Positions 8,615 to 17,802 are shown, counted from the first letter of the stretch. The stretch is 64,000 nt of DNA from Clostridioides difficile ATCC 9689 = DSM 1296 (GCF_001077535.1 NZ_CP011968.1:1116001-1180000), one strand, 5' to 3'. Notes: a model not told the origin generated them from the sequence alone. Program-made: numbers and translations.

Positions 8615-8681
8615 TTGCCTTAAAATTGCCTTAAAATCCAAACAATTTTAAAACTAATGTACTATAAAAAGCTGGTATAAT
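8615..8681 (+). promoter_or_regulatory. Tandem 11-bp direct repeats and extended -10 promoter of the two-component operon
   Basis: TTGCCTTAAAA occurs twice back to back (8615-8625 and 8626-8636), one DNA turn apart, as expected for a dimeric OmpR-type response regulator. An extended -10 TGGTATAAT lies at 8673-8681 with no good -35, so activation by a bound regulator is plausible. A reverse-oriented GGCAATTAAGG lies nearby at about 8547-8557. The rest of the 8235-8789 gap is AT-rich and shows no gene. Confidence 0.55.
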
Positions 8682-8789
8682 TTAAATATAGTAAAAAATA
8701 AGATTTATCTTATCTATTGGGATTTAATTATTTAATCAATATATTTATACCATTTAATTTAAATAAAAAGTCTATTAAGGAGTGAGCTT

Positions 8790-9494
8790 ATGAGTAAGTT
8801 AATTTATATAGCAGATGATGAAGATAATATAAGAAATTTGGTAAAGACATTCTTAAAAAATGAAGGTCATGATGTTATGGATTTTAAAACGGGTGATGAA
8901 CTTTTAGAACAATTTAATATAAAGGAGTGTGACTTAGTAATACTAGATATAATGATGCCTGGCTCAAGTGGTTTTGAAGTATGTACAAAACTTCGTGAGA
9001 AAAGTACAGTCCCAATAATCATGCTTACTGCAAGAGATACAGATATAGATTATATTACAGGGATAACCTTAGGTAGTGATGATTATTTTACAAAACCATT
9101 TAGCCCAATGTCTTTGGTTATGAGAGTAAAATCTATATTTAGAAGGATAGAGTTTGAAAAGAAACAAAATTATGATAAATATAGTAACTCGATAGATATG
9201 GAATTAAAATTTGGTGATGTAATAATAAATAAAAAGAATAAAATCGTTACAAGTAAAAATGTAAATATAGACCTTACACCAAATGAATATAACCTATTGA
9301 CTTATTTGTTTGAAAATATAGATAGAGCAGTTTCCAGAGATGAATTATTAAACAAAATATGGGGATACGATATAGAAGTTGAGACAAGGGCTGCTGATGA
9401 TACAGTGAAGAGATTACGTAAAAAAATTTTAAATACAAATATTTTAATAGAAACTGTATGGGGGTTTGGATTTAGGTTGAAGGAGAAAAGTTAA
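8790..9494 (+). CDS. OmpR-family response regulator
   Basis: A 234-residue DNA-binding response regulator. The receiver domain (about 1-120) has the acidic pair D10/D11 (IADDEDN), the phospho-acceptor D53 (LVILDIMMPG), Thr in MLTARD and Lys in YFTKPFSP. The C-terminal winged helix (about 135-232) has the family ending (ETRAADDTVKRLRKKI...TVWGFGFRL). It starts at ATG 8790 with an AAGGAGTGAG ribosome site. It is one base upstream of its histidine kinase, so they are a cognate pair. Tandem repeats upstream suggest autoregulation. The target genes and signal are not evident. Confidence 0.93.
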   Translation: MSKLIYIADDEDNIRNLVKTFLKNEGHDVMDFKTGDELLEQFNIKECDLVILDIMMPGSSGFEVCTKLREKSTVPIIMLTARDTDIDYITGITLGSDDYFTKPFSPMSLVMRVKSIFRRIEFEKKQNYDKYSNSIDMELKFGDVIINKKNKIVTSKNVNIDLTPNEYNLLTYLFENIDRAVSRDELLNKIWGYDIEVETRAADDTVKRLRKKILNTNILIETVWGFGFRLKEKS

Positions 9495-9495
9495 G

Positions 9496-10983
9496 ATGAA
9501 GAATGGAAATGACAAGAATAGAATTGGAAAGATTAAATCCAAATTTAAATTAAAGTTCTCAAAGAAAAATATAAGCATAAAAACTAGGATTTTGTTGAGT
9601 ATACTTTGTTTGATAATTATAGTATTTATGATAATATTAGTATCTTTTAATGTATTTCTTGATACATATATAAAAACAACTGCGAATGAAGAATTGACAA
9701 AGTCTACAGAAATAGTAGAACATATGGATAGTAATTTTAGACCTATTAAGCCACCACAAGATGATGGAAAGCTTCCTCCCAAAGTATTATCTAATTTTAT
9801 GAGAAATGTACAAGATAAAGTTAGGATGGCAGAAACACAATCAGATGCTGATGCTATGGTAGTTGATTCTAAGTATAACCTGATATTTCCAACAAGAGAG
9901 GATGATTTCTTAAAAAATGTTGATGAGATGGAGCTGATTAGGGAGTGTATTCAAAATGAAAAATTAGATTTAAATTCAGATGCAAATACACGGATATCTA
10001 CCAGAAATAAGGATTATTATATTTCAACTGTAAAAATTACTAGTATATATGGTGAACAAGACAAGTATCTTATACTTTTTATAGACATATCAAAAACTCT
10101 AAATCTAGCACAAAAGATAAATATTGTATTAATATCTGTAATGTGTTTTGCTGGAATATTAGCAATATTTACAGCTGTGATTTTATCTGAGAAAATTGCT
10201 AAACCGATAAAAGAGTTGTGTGAGTTTGCAAAAAAAATGGGTCAAGGAGATTTCAAAAGAACCTACTTTGACTTTTCAGATAAAGAATTAGTAGAGCTCT
10301 CAACTGTTATGAATAAGAGTGCTGAGTATCTGGATAAGTATGATAATGAACAAAAAATATTTTTTCAAAATGCATCTCATGAATTAAGGACACCACTTAT
10401 GTCTATTAAAGGTTATGCAGAAGCTATAAAATATAATGTTATAGATAGTAAACATGCAAGTGATATAATTCTTGAAGAAAGTGATAGGTTAAGTGATATG
10501 GTTGAAGATTTATTATACATTTCTAAAATAGATAATATAACTAAAGATTTTGAACTTGTAGAATGTGATTTAAGAGAAGTACTTTCAAATTGTGGAGCTA
10601 GGCAAAATGTAAGAGCTATAAATAAGGGGATAAAATTTATTTATGAATTTGATGAAGAAATGGTTTTATTTGAATGTGATGAAAAAAACATTTCCAAAGC
10701 ATTTATGAATCTTATAGAAAATGCTTTGAGATACGCTAAGAGTGAAATAAAAATAGTGTGTAAGTATAATCAAAAAAATATAGTTGTGATAATAGAAGAT
10801 GATGGAATTGGAATCAAGAAAGAAGATTTACCTCATGTTTTTGAAAGATTCTATAAGGGAGTAGGGGGAAATCATGGAATTGGATTATCAATAGTTAAAT
10901 CTATTGTAAATAAGCATGGTGGGCGTATATACGTAGAAAATGGCAAAAAAGGAGCTAAATTTACTATATTATTTAAATTGTAA
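9496..10983 (+). CDS. Sensor histidine kinase, cognate to the adjacent OmpR regulator
   Basis: A 495-residue membrane kinase. It has a basic N-terminal cytoplasmic tail, TM1 at about 31-55 (RILLSILCLIIIVFMIILVS), an extracellular sensor of about 150 residues including a Pro-rich stretch, TM2 at about 208-232, HAMP (about 235-285) and HisKA. The phospho-acceptor is H295 in NASHELRTPLMS. The ATPase has an N box (NLIENALRYAKS), G1 (EDDGIGIKKEDLPHVFERFYKG) and G2 (GNHGIGLSIVKSIV). All motifs are intact, so it should be active. The long basic leader before TM1 is unusual but not unique. The signal cannot be predicted. Confidence 0.93.
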   Translation: MKNGNDKNRIGKIKSKFKLKFSKKNISIKTRILLSILCLIIIVFMIILVSFNVFLDTYIKTTANEELTKSTEIVEHMDSNFRPIKPPQDDGKLPPKVLSNFMRNVQDKVRMAETQSDADAMVVDSKYNLIFPTREDDFLKNVDEMELIRECIQNEKLDLNSDANTRISTRNKDYYISTVKITSIYGEQDKYLILFIDISKTLNLAQKINIVLISVMCFAGILAIFTAVILSEKIAKPIKELCEFAKKMGQGDFKRTYFDFSDKELVELSTVMNKSAEYLDKYDNEQKIFFQNASHELRTPLMSIKGYAEAIKYNVIDSKHASDIILEESDRLSDMVEDLLYISKIDNITKDFELVECDLREVLSNCGARQNVRAINKGIKFIYEFDEEMVLFECDEKNISKAFMNLIENALRYAKSEIKIVCKYNQKNIVVIIEDDGIGIKKEDLPHVFERFYKGVGGNHGIGLSIVKSIVNKHGGRIYVENGKKGAKFTILFKL

Positions 10984-11187
10984 AAAAATTAGAGAAAATA
11001 TAGAGATGTTTGAAGTTGTTTTTTATATATATCTGTTGTATACTGTTGAAAAAAGAACAATATTAAGCTGACATATATTACGATAGTTGACATTTAAAGT
11101 AAATGCTTAAATATAGATACGAAAGGAAAAGTAAAATCTGAAGTGTATTTAGGTTTAAGTAAGCTTCTTATTTTATAAAAAATATGT

Positions 11188-12801
11188 ATGAAAGAACAGC
11201 TGATTTTTAATATTACAAATTTAGTAACGGTTGTATTTGAAGCTTTTGTCATCCATATGTTTTTATCAGACTTTTTAGGCCAGAAAGAAGGGTATATAAA
11301 AGTTGTAAGATATGCTAAACTGGGTTTTATAATATGTTTAGGATTCTGTAATTTAATAACTTTAAACCCTAAAATCACAATGCCTTTAATTTTCATCCTT
11401 ATTTTTTCAACATCATTTTTATATAAAGGAAATTTAAAGACACGATTGTTTACTACTGTTTTATTAAGTATATTCTTTATACTGTCAGAAATTGTAGTTA
11501 CAAGTATTTTTGTTTTATTTGTAAAAGAAGGCTTTGAAATAATGCTTGAAAATAATAGTATAAGAGTATTGGCGACAATTTTATCTAAAATTGTCTTTTT
11601 GTTGACTTGTAAAATTATTTGTCTATTTAAAAAAGATGTACATTTAGATATGCCCATAAAGTATTGGCTCCCTTTATTTTTAATACCTATATTTAGTTTA
11701 TTTCTGTCTGTTTCTATCTTTGATGTAAGTAAATTTTTTAGTCTTGAAAGTTTAAAATTTCTAAGCTTAATATCTAGTGTTGGTATTTTATATATTAATT
11801 TTATTGTCTTTTATTTATTTAAATTTATTATAGATAAAACTAAACTATCTATGAAATATGAACTACTTGAAAAAGAAATAATTCATAAGGAAGAATTAAG
11901 ACTTAGTAATGAGTGTTATAAAATTATTGTTGAACAGACTGATTCTGTCGTTTTCGAATGGAATATCAAAGAAAATAAATCATTTGTATCGCAGGCTTGG
12001 ACTGAAAAATTTGGATATAACAATGCATGTAAGAATATTTTTAAAGAAATTAAAGATAAAGACTTAGTTCATTCTGAAGATAAAGCTATATTTGAAGGTT
12101 TTCTTGAAAGTATTAAAAAAAAGAATATGCACAATCAAGCAGTATATCGTTTAAAAAAATCTAATGGTGAATATATTTGGTGTAGAACATCAATTACAAG
12201 TATTTATAATGATGAAAATGAACTTTTAAGAGTTGTCGGAGTAATTGTAGATGTAGATAGTGATATAAAAAAATATGAAGAGTTAAGAACTAGAGCAGAA
12301 AGTGACTCATTGACCAATATATACAATAAAGGTACATTTGAAAAATTAGTGGAAGAAACTATAGTTATGAATACAGGTGATAAAAAAGATGCATTATTCA
12401 TTATTGATTTGGATGATTTTAAAGAAATAAATGATAATTTTGGTCATCCATTTGGTGATTTTGTACTAAAAACATTTGCTGATAAGATACAAACTAGTTT
12501 TGGTAGTAAAGACTTAGTCGGAAGAATTGGTGGAGATGAATTTGTTGTATATATGCAAGATTATGTTACAGAAGTAAATTTGCATAAAAAAGCTAAAGAA
12601 TTAAATAGAGTACTTTCGGATAATTACACTGATTTGAGTTTTAGTTTTGATGCTTCTGTCAGTATAGGTATTGCAAGGTATCCTCAAGATGGAACTTCAT
12701 TTTTTGAATTGTTTAAAAATGCAGATAGAGCACTTTATAGCATAAAAGCATCAGGTAAAAATTCATATTGTTTATTTGAAGAAGAACTATATGTACAGTG
12801 A
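11188..12801 (+). CDS. Membrane PAS-GGDEF protein, probable diguanylate cyclase
   Basis: A 537-residue protein with about six membrane helices (1-225), a short coil, a PAS domain (about 245-365, with the PAC-like YRLKKSNGEYIWCRTSI) and a GGDEF domain (about 370-530). The catalytic loop GRIGGDEF is intact at residues 445-452, predicting synthesis of c-di-GMP from GTP. The allosteric I-site position five residues before GGDEF reads GSKD (439-442) instead of RxxD, so product inhibition there is probably lost. ATG 11188 lacks a clear ribosome site, and a stop lies just upstream in frame, so the start is constrained. It stands alone between the two-component pair and a terminator. Confidence 0.9.
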   Translation: MKEQLIFNITNLVTVVFEAFVIHMFLSDFLGQKEGYIKVVRYAKLGFIICLGFCNLITLNPKITMPLIFILIFSTSFLYKGNLKTRLFTTVLLSIFFILSEIVVTSIFVLFVKEGFEIMLENNSIRVLATILSKIVFLLTCKIICLFKKDVHLDMPIKYWLPLFLIPIFSLFLSVSIFDVSKFFSLESLKFLSLISSVGILYINFIVFYLFKFIIDKTKLSMKYELLEKEIIHKEELRLSNECYKIIVEQTDSVVFEWNIKENKSFVSQAWTEKFGYNNACKNIFKEIKDKDLVHSEDKAIFEGFLESIKKKNMHNQAVYRLKKSNGEYIWCRTSITSIYNDENELLRVVGVIVDVDSDIKKYEELRTRAESDSLTNIYNKGTFEKLVEETIVMNTGDKKDALFIIDLDDFKEINDNFGHPFGDFVLKTFADKIQTSFGSKDLVGRIGGDEFVVYMQDYVTEVNLHKKAKELNRVLSDNYTDLSFSFDASVSIGIARYPQDGTSFFELFKNADRALYSIKASGKNSYCLFEEELYVQ

Positions 12802-12922
12802 ATTTGAATTTAGATTTTATGTGAGAGTAAGATTTATATATACTTGTGGCTGTCTGATTTATAAAATATGTTACTTTGTATATTTTTATATGTTTCAGTA
12901 AGGTTAATTAACATGAGCAAAG

Positions 12923-12966
12923 GTGTAAGTAAATTTATATTAGTTTAAGTTTACTTACACTTTTAT
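12923..12966 (+). terminator. Terminator after PAS-GGDEF gene
   Basis: GTGTAAGTAAA (12923-12933) and TTTACTTACAC (12950-12960) form a perfect 11-bp stem followed by TTTTAT. Nothing else recognisable lies between 12802 and 13005. Confidence 0.8.
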
Positions 12967-13005
12967 AAAAATACAAATAATAGATTCATTTACATTCTTA
13001 AATAA

Positions 13006-13147
13006 TTAAAGCTCTTTACCTTCTAAACATGCATAACATATCGTTATAATTCCAGTAAATAAGACTAAAATGCCCATTCCTAAGATTACAATTTCATCAT
13101 CTATTACTCCAAATGTTTTTAAAGTAACTTATTTCGCTTTGTATCAT
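13006..13147 (-). pseudogene. Frameshifted small membrane-protein gene downstream of merR
   Basis: On the minus strand, an ideal AAGGAG ribosome site (13158-13163) directly abuts the merR stop, and ATG follows at 13147. The frame opens MIQSEISYFKN and stops after 16 codons. One base out of register, the reading continues without a stop through VILGMGILVLFTGIITICYA, a typical single membrane helix, to a stop at 13006. Removing one base, for example from the AAAAA run near codon 10, gives a 46-residue one-TM protein. It may be a decayed gene, a homopolymer phase switch or a sequencing error. No homologue is recognised. Confidence 0.45.
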
Positions 13148-13163
13148 AATAATTTGTCTCCTT

Positions 13164-13994
13164 TTACATTTTAACTTCTGCTGAGATTTGAGTTAGATAT
13201 TCATTAGAATCTCGCACACTTATATCATATAGAAGATATTCTTCATAAACAAAATCCCCAATACGTAAATTATTCTGATTAAAAAAATTTAATAACTTTT
13301 CATAAGTCTTGTAAATAGTTTCATAACTCCCTTTATGATAAGCAGTTACATAAAGTCCCTTTGGTTTGATTGATACAGGATATTTCTTGTACTCTTTATT
13401 AACTTTTGTAAATAAATATGAATATGATTCAAAGTCTTTATTAATTATATCTTCACCTTTAATGATTGAGCCAATCGTACCATAATCACTCAATTCATAG
13501 TTGTCCATAAAGTTAATACATTCATATAAAAAATTTTCTTCCTCATCTCCTAAAAACTGTTCTTTATATGTAACAGGTGTTTTGACCAAGTACTCTTCTT
13601 CATGTTCTTTTAAAGTAATAGTATTCGCATCTATATTACAAGCATTTTTAGTGAATGAAATAGTAGATTCCATTAGAGCTTGAATATTATTTAGTTTTTC
13701 AATTTCATTTTTAATATCAATGGTTTTCTTTTCTAAAAGCTCAATTAGTAAATTAGGTGTTCTTTTGTCTATATAAGCTTTAATTTCTTTTAAAGGCATT
13801 TTTACTTCCCTAAGTGAAGAAATTATACCAAAAATGCTAAGTTGATGGTATGAGTAGTATCTATATCCATTTTCTTTCTTTAATTCTGGTGAGAAAAGAC
13901 CTATATCATCATAATGGAAAAGTGTTTTTTTATTGATTCCACAAATCTTTGCAAATTCTCCAGTTGTAAAATAATTTTTTGAAACTTGACTCAT
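13164..13994 (-). CDS. MerR-family regulator with GyrI-like effector domain
   Basis: A 276-residue activator of the BmrR type. The N-terminal MerR winged helix spans about residues 9-75 (FTTGEFAKICGINKKTLFHYDDIGLF, then NGYRYYSYHQL). A dimerisation coiled coil runs over about 80-118, and a C-terminal ligand-binding domain over about 125-275. It is divergently transcribed from an ABC exporter pair 72 bp away. The intergenic dyad lies in a 19-bp spacer promoter, so it very probably senses a toxic or lipophilic compound and switches on the exporter. Its own start (ATG 13994) has AAGGAGGA. It is followed by a frameshifted microprotein gene. Confidence 0.9.
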   Translation of the reverse strand: MSQVSKNYFTTGEFAKICGINKKTLFHYDDIGLFSPELKKENGYRYYSYHQLSIFGIISSLREVKMPLKEIKAYIDKRTPNLLIELLEKKTIDIKNEIEKLNNIQALMESTISFTKNACNIDANTITLKEHEEEYLVKTPVTYKEQFLGDEEENFLYECINFMDNYELSDYGTIGSIIKGEDIINKDFESYSYLFTKVNKEYKKYPVSIKPKGLYVTAYHKGSYETIYKTYEKLLNFFNQNNLRIGDFVYEEYLLYDISVRDSNEYLTQISAEVKM

Positions 13995-14009
13995 AATTAT
14001 AATTCCTCC

Positions 14010-14053
14010 TTGACTATCCTGTTACAGTATAGTTTATCATAGTATTTTGTAAA
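14010..14053 (+). promoter_or_regulatory. MerR-type 19-bp spacer promoter and divergent merR promoter
   Basis: For the exporter, TTGACT (14010-14015) and TATCAT (14035-14040) are 19 bp apart. Inside lies ACTATCCTG-TTA-CAGTATAGT (14013-14033), an inverted repeat with 8 of 9 matches, the hallmark of MerR activation by DNA untwisting. On the minus strand, TTTACA (14053-14048) and TATACT (14031-14026) with a 16-bp spacer form a merR promoter whose -10 lies in the dyad, so merR should also repress itself. Confidence 0.8.
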
Positions 14054-14066
14054 GGAGTGTGATTAT

Positions 14067-15794
14067 ATGAAAAAATTAATTCATTTTTTAAAACCATATA
14101 GAGTTTTAATTGTTGTAGTTTTGATATTTACGTTTTTACAAACACTTGGAACTTTGTATATACCAACACTTACAGCAAATATAGTAAACAATGGTGTAGT
14201 AAAGGGAGATATAGATTATATTGTAAAAACAGGTTTAATGATGATGATAGTAGCTGGTATAACAGCTTTATCAGCTGTGTTAGTTTGTAAAGTATCAGCA
14301 AATCTTTCATCTGGATTTTGTAGAGATATTAGAGAAGCAGTATTTATAAAATCACAAGATTTATCAATAAATGATTTTAATAATATAGGTACAGCATCAA
14401 TGATTACTAGGAGTACTAGTGATATTACTTTAATAGGTCAGTCTGTGTTTATGTTTATTCAATTAGTATTACCAGCACCAATTATAACTGTTTCTGGTCT
14501 ATTCTTAGCATATTCTATAGATAAAGCAATGACAATTATTATTGTTGTAGTAATGTTTTTATTCATGCTTTCAGCATTTTTAGTTGGTAAAAAGCTTATA
14601 AAGTTGTTTAAAATGATGCAAATAAAAATGGACAATATGAATAGGGTGTTACGTGAGGTAGTAACTGGAGTAAGAGTTATAAGAGCTTTTAATAGGAGTC
14701 GTTTTGAAAAAAAGAGATTTGATAGAACTGCAATAGATTATTCTGAAACAGCAATTTCAATAAATAAAATATTTGCAGTACTTATGCCTATTGTAATGTT
14801 AATAATGAATTTAGGTATAGTAAGTATTATTTGGTTTGGTGGGATGAGAGTCAGTAATGGAAATATGGAAATAGGTCATATAATGGCACTTGTTGAATAT
14901 TGTATCTTAATTTTATTCTATTTAATCATGGGAGTAATGGTATTTATGTACATACCTAGAGCAGGTGCATGTGCAGATAGAGTAAATCAGATATTAGATA
15001 TAGAACCTGAAATTGTAGATGGAAATGGTCATAAAGATACTGTCTCAGAGAGAGGACATTTAGTATTTAAAAATGTAACCTTTTCATATGCACAATCAGA
15101 AGAACCTGTGTTAAATAATATAACATTTGAAGCAAAATCTGGAGAAGTAACTGCAATTATAGGAAGCACTGGCTCAGGCAAATCTACTATTGCAAATATA
15201 ATACCACGTTTTTTTGAAATTCAATCTGGAGAAATATCTATAAATGGTCAGGATATTAAGAAGATTCCTCAAAAAGAACTTAGAGATAAGATTGGATTTG
15301 TACCACAAAAAGCTTTTTTATTTAGTGGAACAATAGAAGAAAATATAAGGTATGGAAAAGAAGATGCAAGTATTGAAGAAGTAAAGCATGCTGCAAGTAT
15401 AGCTCAAGCTGATGAATTTATTTCTGATATGGAAGACAAGTATGACTCATTTGTAGCACAAGGTGGAAATAATTTGTCAGGTGGTCAAAAACAGAGAATA
15501 TCCATTGCAAGAGCGTTAGTTAGAAAGCCTGAAGTATATGTCTTTGATGATAGTTTTTCTGCATTAGATTTTAAAACAGATAAAAGACTTAGAAAAGCGT
15601 TGAAAAATGAAATCAAAGATTCATCAGCTATAATTATAGCACAACGTATAAGTACAATCATGGATGCTAATCAGATTATAGTTTTAAATGATGGAAAAAT
15701 TGTAGGTATTGGAAAACATAAAGATTTACTTGAAAATTGTGAAGTTTATAAGCAAATTGCGGATTCACAACTTAGTAAAGAAGAACTTGCATAA
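14067..15794 (+). CDS. Heterodimeric ABC exporter subunit with degenerate catalytic site
   Basis: A 575-residue half-transporter with six membrane helices (about 15-315) and a nucleotide-binding domain (about 335-570). Walker A is GSTGSGKST (about 366-374) and the signature is LSGGQKQR. The catalytic Glu after Walker B is replaced by Asp (D495, VYVFDDSFSALD), and the switch His is Gln (Q526, IIIAQRIS). This makes its own ATP site non-hydrolysing. That asymmetry is known for heterodimeric multidrug exporters such as BmrCD and TM287/288. ATG 14067 has AAAGGAGTG. It pairs with the next gene, 36 bp downstream, under a MerR-type promoter. Confidence 0.9.
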   Translation: MKKLIHFLKPYRVLIVVVLIFTFLQTLGTLYIPTLTANIVNNGVVKGDIDYIVKTGLMMMIVAGITALSAVLVCKVSANLSSGFCRDIREAVFIKSQDLSINDFNNIGTASMITRSTSDITLIGQSVFMFIQLVLPAPIITVSGLFLAYSIDKAMTIIIVVVMFLFMLSAFLVGKKLIKLFKMMQIKMDNMNRVLREVVTGVRVIRAFNRSRFEKKRFDRTAIDYSETAISINKIFAVLMPIVMLIMNLGIVSIIWFGGMRVSNGNMEIGHIMALVEYCILILFYLIMGVMVFMYIPRAGACADRVNQILDIEPEIVDGNGHKDTVSERGHLVFKNVTFSYAQSEEPVLNNITFEAKSGEVTAIIGSTGSGKSTIANIIPRFFEIQSGEISINGQDIKKIPQKELRDKIGFVPQKAFLFSGTIEENIRYGKEDASIEEVKHAASIAQADEFISDMEDKYDSFVAQGGNNLSGGQKQRISIARALVRKPEVYVFDDSFSALDFKTDKRLRKALKNEIKDSSAIIIAQRISTIMDANQIIVLNDGKIVGIGKHKDLLENCEVYKQIADSQLSKEELA

Positions 15795-15830
15795 GATGAA
15801 GAATTAATCTGATATTTGGAGGTGTATGAT

Positions 15831-17693
15831 ATGAGTGAAAAAAGAATAGATGAACAAGATATAGAAGTACTTAGTTTTGAAGATGGCATGTCAGCAGAAA
15901 AAGCTAAGGATGCAAAAAAAACTACTAAGAGATTATTAAAATATATGGCAAAACAAAAGTTTAAAATATTAATTATTTTTATTTCAGTATTGATAAGTTC
16001 AGCGCTTACAGTTTTAGCACCTATGGTTATGGGAAAAGCTATTGACCAACTATTTAATGGAATAAAAACTGCAGTCCAAACAGGTACAAAATTCAGTGTG
16101 AATTTTAGTACTATGGGGGGTATAGTATCAATACTTCTAGGGTTGTACTTAATTAGTGCAGTATTTATATATATTCAACAGTATATTATGTCAGGAGTTG
16201 CACAAAATCTAGTTCTTAGCATGAGAAAAGATTTAAGTGATAAACTCAATAAACTTCCTCTTAAGTACTATGATTCTCATAAAAAGGGGGAAACACTTAG
16301 TATAGTAACAAATGATTTAGAAAAAGTAGCAGATAGTTTACAAGAAGGATTAATGCAACTTATTACAGCAGTAGTTACAGTAGTTGGTTCTATTGTAATG
16401 ATGATAAGTATAAGTGTACCACTTACAATAGTATCAGCTATAACATTACTTGTTTCATTGGGTATTACTGTTGTAATTGCAAGAAAATCACAAGAAAGAT
16501 TCTCTGAAAATCAAAAGGCACTAGGAGAGTTAAATAGCAATATAGAAGAGATATTTACTGGTCAAATAGTGGTTAAAGCATTTAGTAAAGAAAAGGATAC
16601 TATAAGAAACTTTAAAATATTAAATCAAAATCTTTATAATGCAAGTAGAAAAGCACAGTTTTCGTCATATGCAATATCTCCAATTATTAGATTTATAAAC
16701 CTAATTGGCTATGTTATTATAGCAGTTGTAGGTGGGATATTTGCATCAACTGGAGCAATGACTCTTGGTAGTATACAAGCGTTTATTCAATATGTAAATC
16801 AAGCATCAGAGCCTACTACAGAAATATCTTATATTGTAAATATGCTTCAAGCAGCAATAGCATCTGCAGAGAGAGTTTTTACAGTTATGGACGAGGTGGA
16901 AGAGATAAAGGATGAAGAATCTTCAAAGGTTATTAGCATGCCTAAAGGTAAAGTACAATTTGAGCATGTTAAATTTGGATATAGTGATGATTTTATTCTT
17001 ATGAAAGATATTAATATCAATCTAAATGCAGGAGATAAGATTGCAATTGTTGGACCTACAGGAGCTGGAAAGACAACTCTTGTAAATTTACTTATGAGAT
17101 TTTATGAGATACAAGGTGGAAGAATTACTATTGATGGTGTTAATATAAAAGATTTAAAGCGTGGAGAACTTAGAACTATGTTTGGTATGGTTCTTCAAGA
17201 TACATGGCTGTTTAATGGAAGTATAAAAGAAAATATTGCATATAGTAAGTCAGATGCCACAATGGATGAAATTGTAAGAGCAGCAAAATCAGCAAGAGTA
17301 GACCATTTTATAAGGACTTTACCACAAGGGTATGACACTATATTGACTGAGGATGCTTCTAATCTATCTCAAGGTCAAAAGCAACTTCTAACAATTGCCA
17401 GGGCAATACTTTCAGACCCATCAGTATTGATTCTTGATGAAGCAACATCTAGTGTAGATACTAGAACAGAGGTAGAAATTCAAAAGGCAATGAATAACTT
17501 GATGAAGGGAAGAACTAGTTTTGTTATTGCACATAGATTATCAACTATTCGAGATGCTGATTTAATATTAGTAATGAAAGAAGGAACTATTATTGAACAA
17601 GGAAGCCATAAGGAACTTATTGAAAAGAAAGGATTCTATGAAGAACTTTATAACAGTCAATTTACAAGTGAATATGATGAAGATGTTGTATGA
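15831..17693 (+). CDS. Heterodimeric ABC exporter subunit with canonical catalytic residues
   Basis: A 620-residue partner half-transporter. An N-terminal cytoplasmic extension of about 45 residues precedes six membrane helices (about 50-350). The nucleotide-binding domain (about 375-612) has Walker A GPTGAGKTT, Walker B with catalytic E537 (LILDEATSSVD) and switch His (IAHRLS). Its signature is the variant LSQGQKQL. This complements the degenerate upstream partner: one consensus and one degenerate ATP site per dimer. I chose ATG 15831 because GGAGG (15818-15822) is 8 bp upstream; an in-frame TTG at 15816 would overlap it. The likely role is efflux of the MerR effector compound. Confidence 0.9.
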   Translation: MSEKRIDEQDIEVLSFEDGMSAEKAKDAKKTTKRLLKYMAKQKFKILIIFISVLISSALTVLAPMVMGKAIDQLFNGIKTAVQTGTKFSVNFSTMGGIVSILLGLYLISAVFIYIQQYIMSGVAQNLVLSMRKDLSDKLNKLPLKYYDSHKKGETLSIVTNDLEKVADSLQEGLMQLITAVVTVVGSIVMMISISVPLTIVSAITLLVSLGITVVIARKSQERFSENQKALGELNSNIEEIFTGQIVVKAFSKEKDTIRNFKILNQNLYNASRKAQFSSYAISPIIRFINLIGYVIIAVVGGIFASTGAMTLGSIQAFIQYVNQASEPTTEISYIVNMLQAAIASAERVFTVMDEVEEIKDEESSKVISMPKGKVQFEHVKFGYSDDFILMKDININLNAGDKIAIVGPTGAGKTTLVNLLMRFYEIQGGRITIDGVNIKDLKRGELRTMFGMVLQDTWLFNGSIKENIAYSKSDATMDEIVRAAKSARVDHFIRTLPQGYDTILTEDASNLSQGQKQLLTIARAILSDPSVLILDEATSSVDTRTEVEIQKAMNNLMKGRTSFVIAHRLSTIRDADLILVMKEGTIIEQGSHKELIEKKGFYEELYNSQFTSEYDEDVV

Positions 17694-17753
17694 TTATCAA
17701 GTTTTAGGCAACTAAATGATTGATAAATATTAAGTTAAATATAGTAACATGTA

Positions 17754-17802
17754 AGGTTATATGGAATAAGAGTATTTCTCTATTTCATATAACCTTTTTT
17801 AT
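17754..17802 (+). terminator. Terminator after ABC exporter operon
   Basis: AGGTTATATGGAA (17754-17766) pairs with TTTCATATAACCT (about 17783-17795), followed by a T-run. The remaining gap to 18025 is AT-rich; a TATACT at 17966-17971 could be a -10 for the next operon, but no matching -35 is clear. Confidence 0.8.

Noticed and set aside
13090-13125. Programmed -1 frameshifting at TTTAAAAAC in the microprotein gene
   Set aside because: The continuing frame is +1 relative to the ATG frame, so a -1 slip would not reach it.
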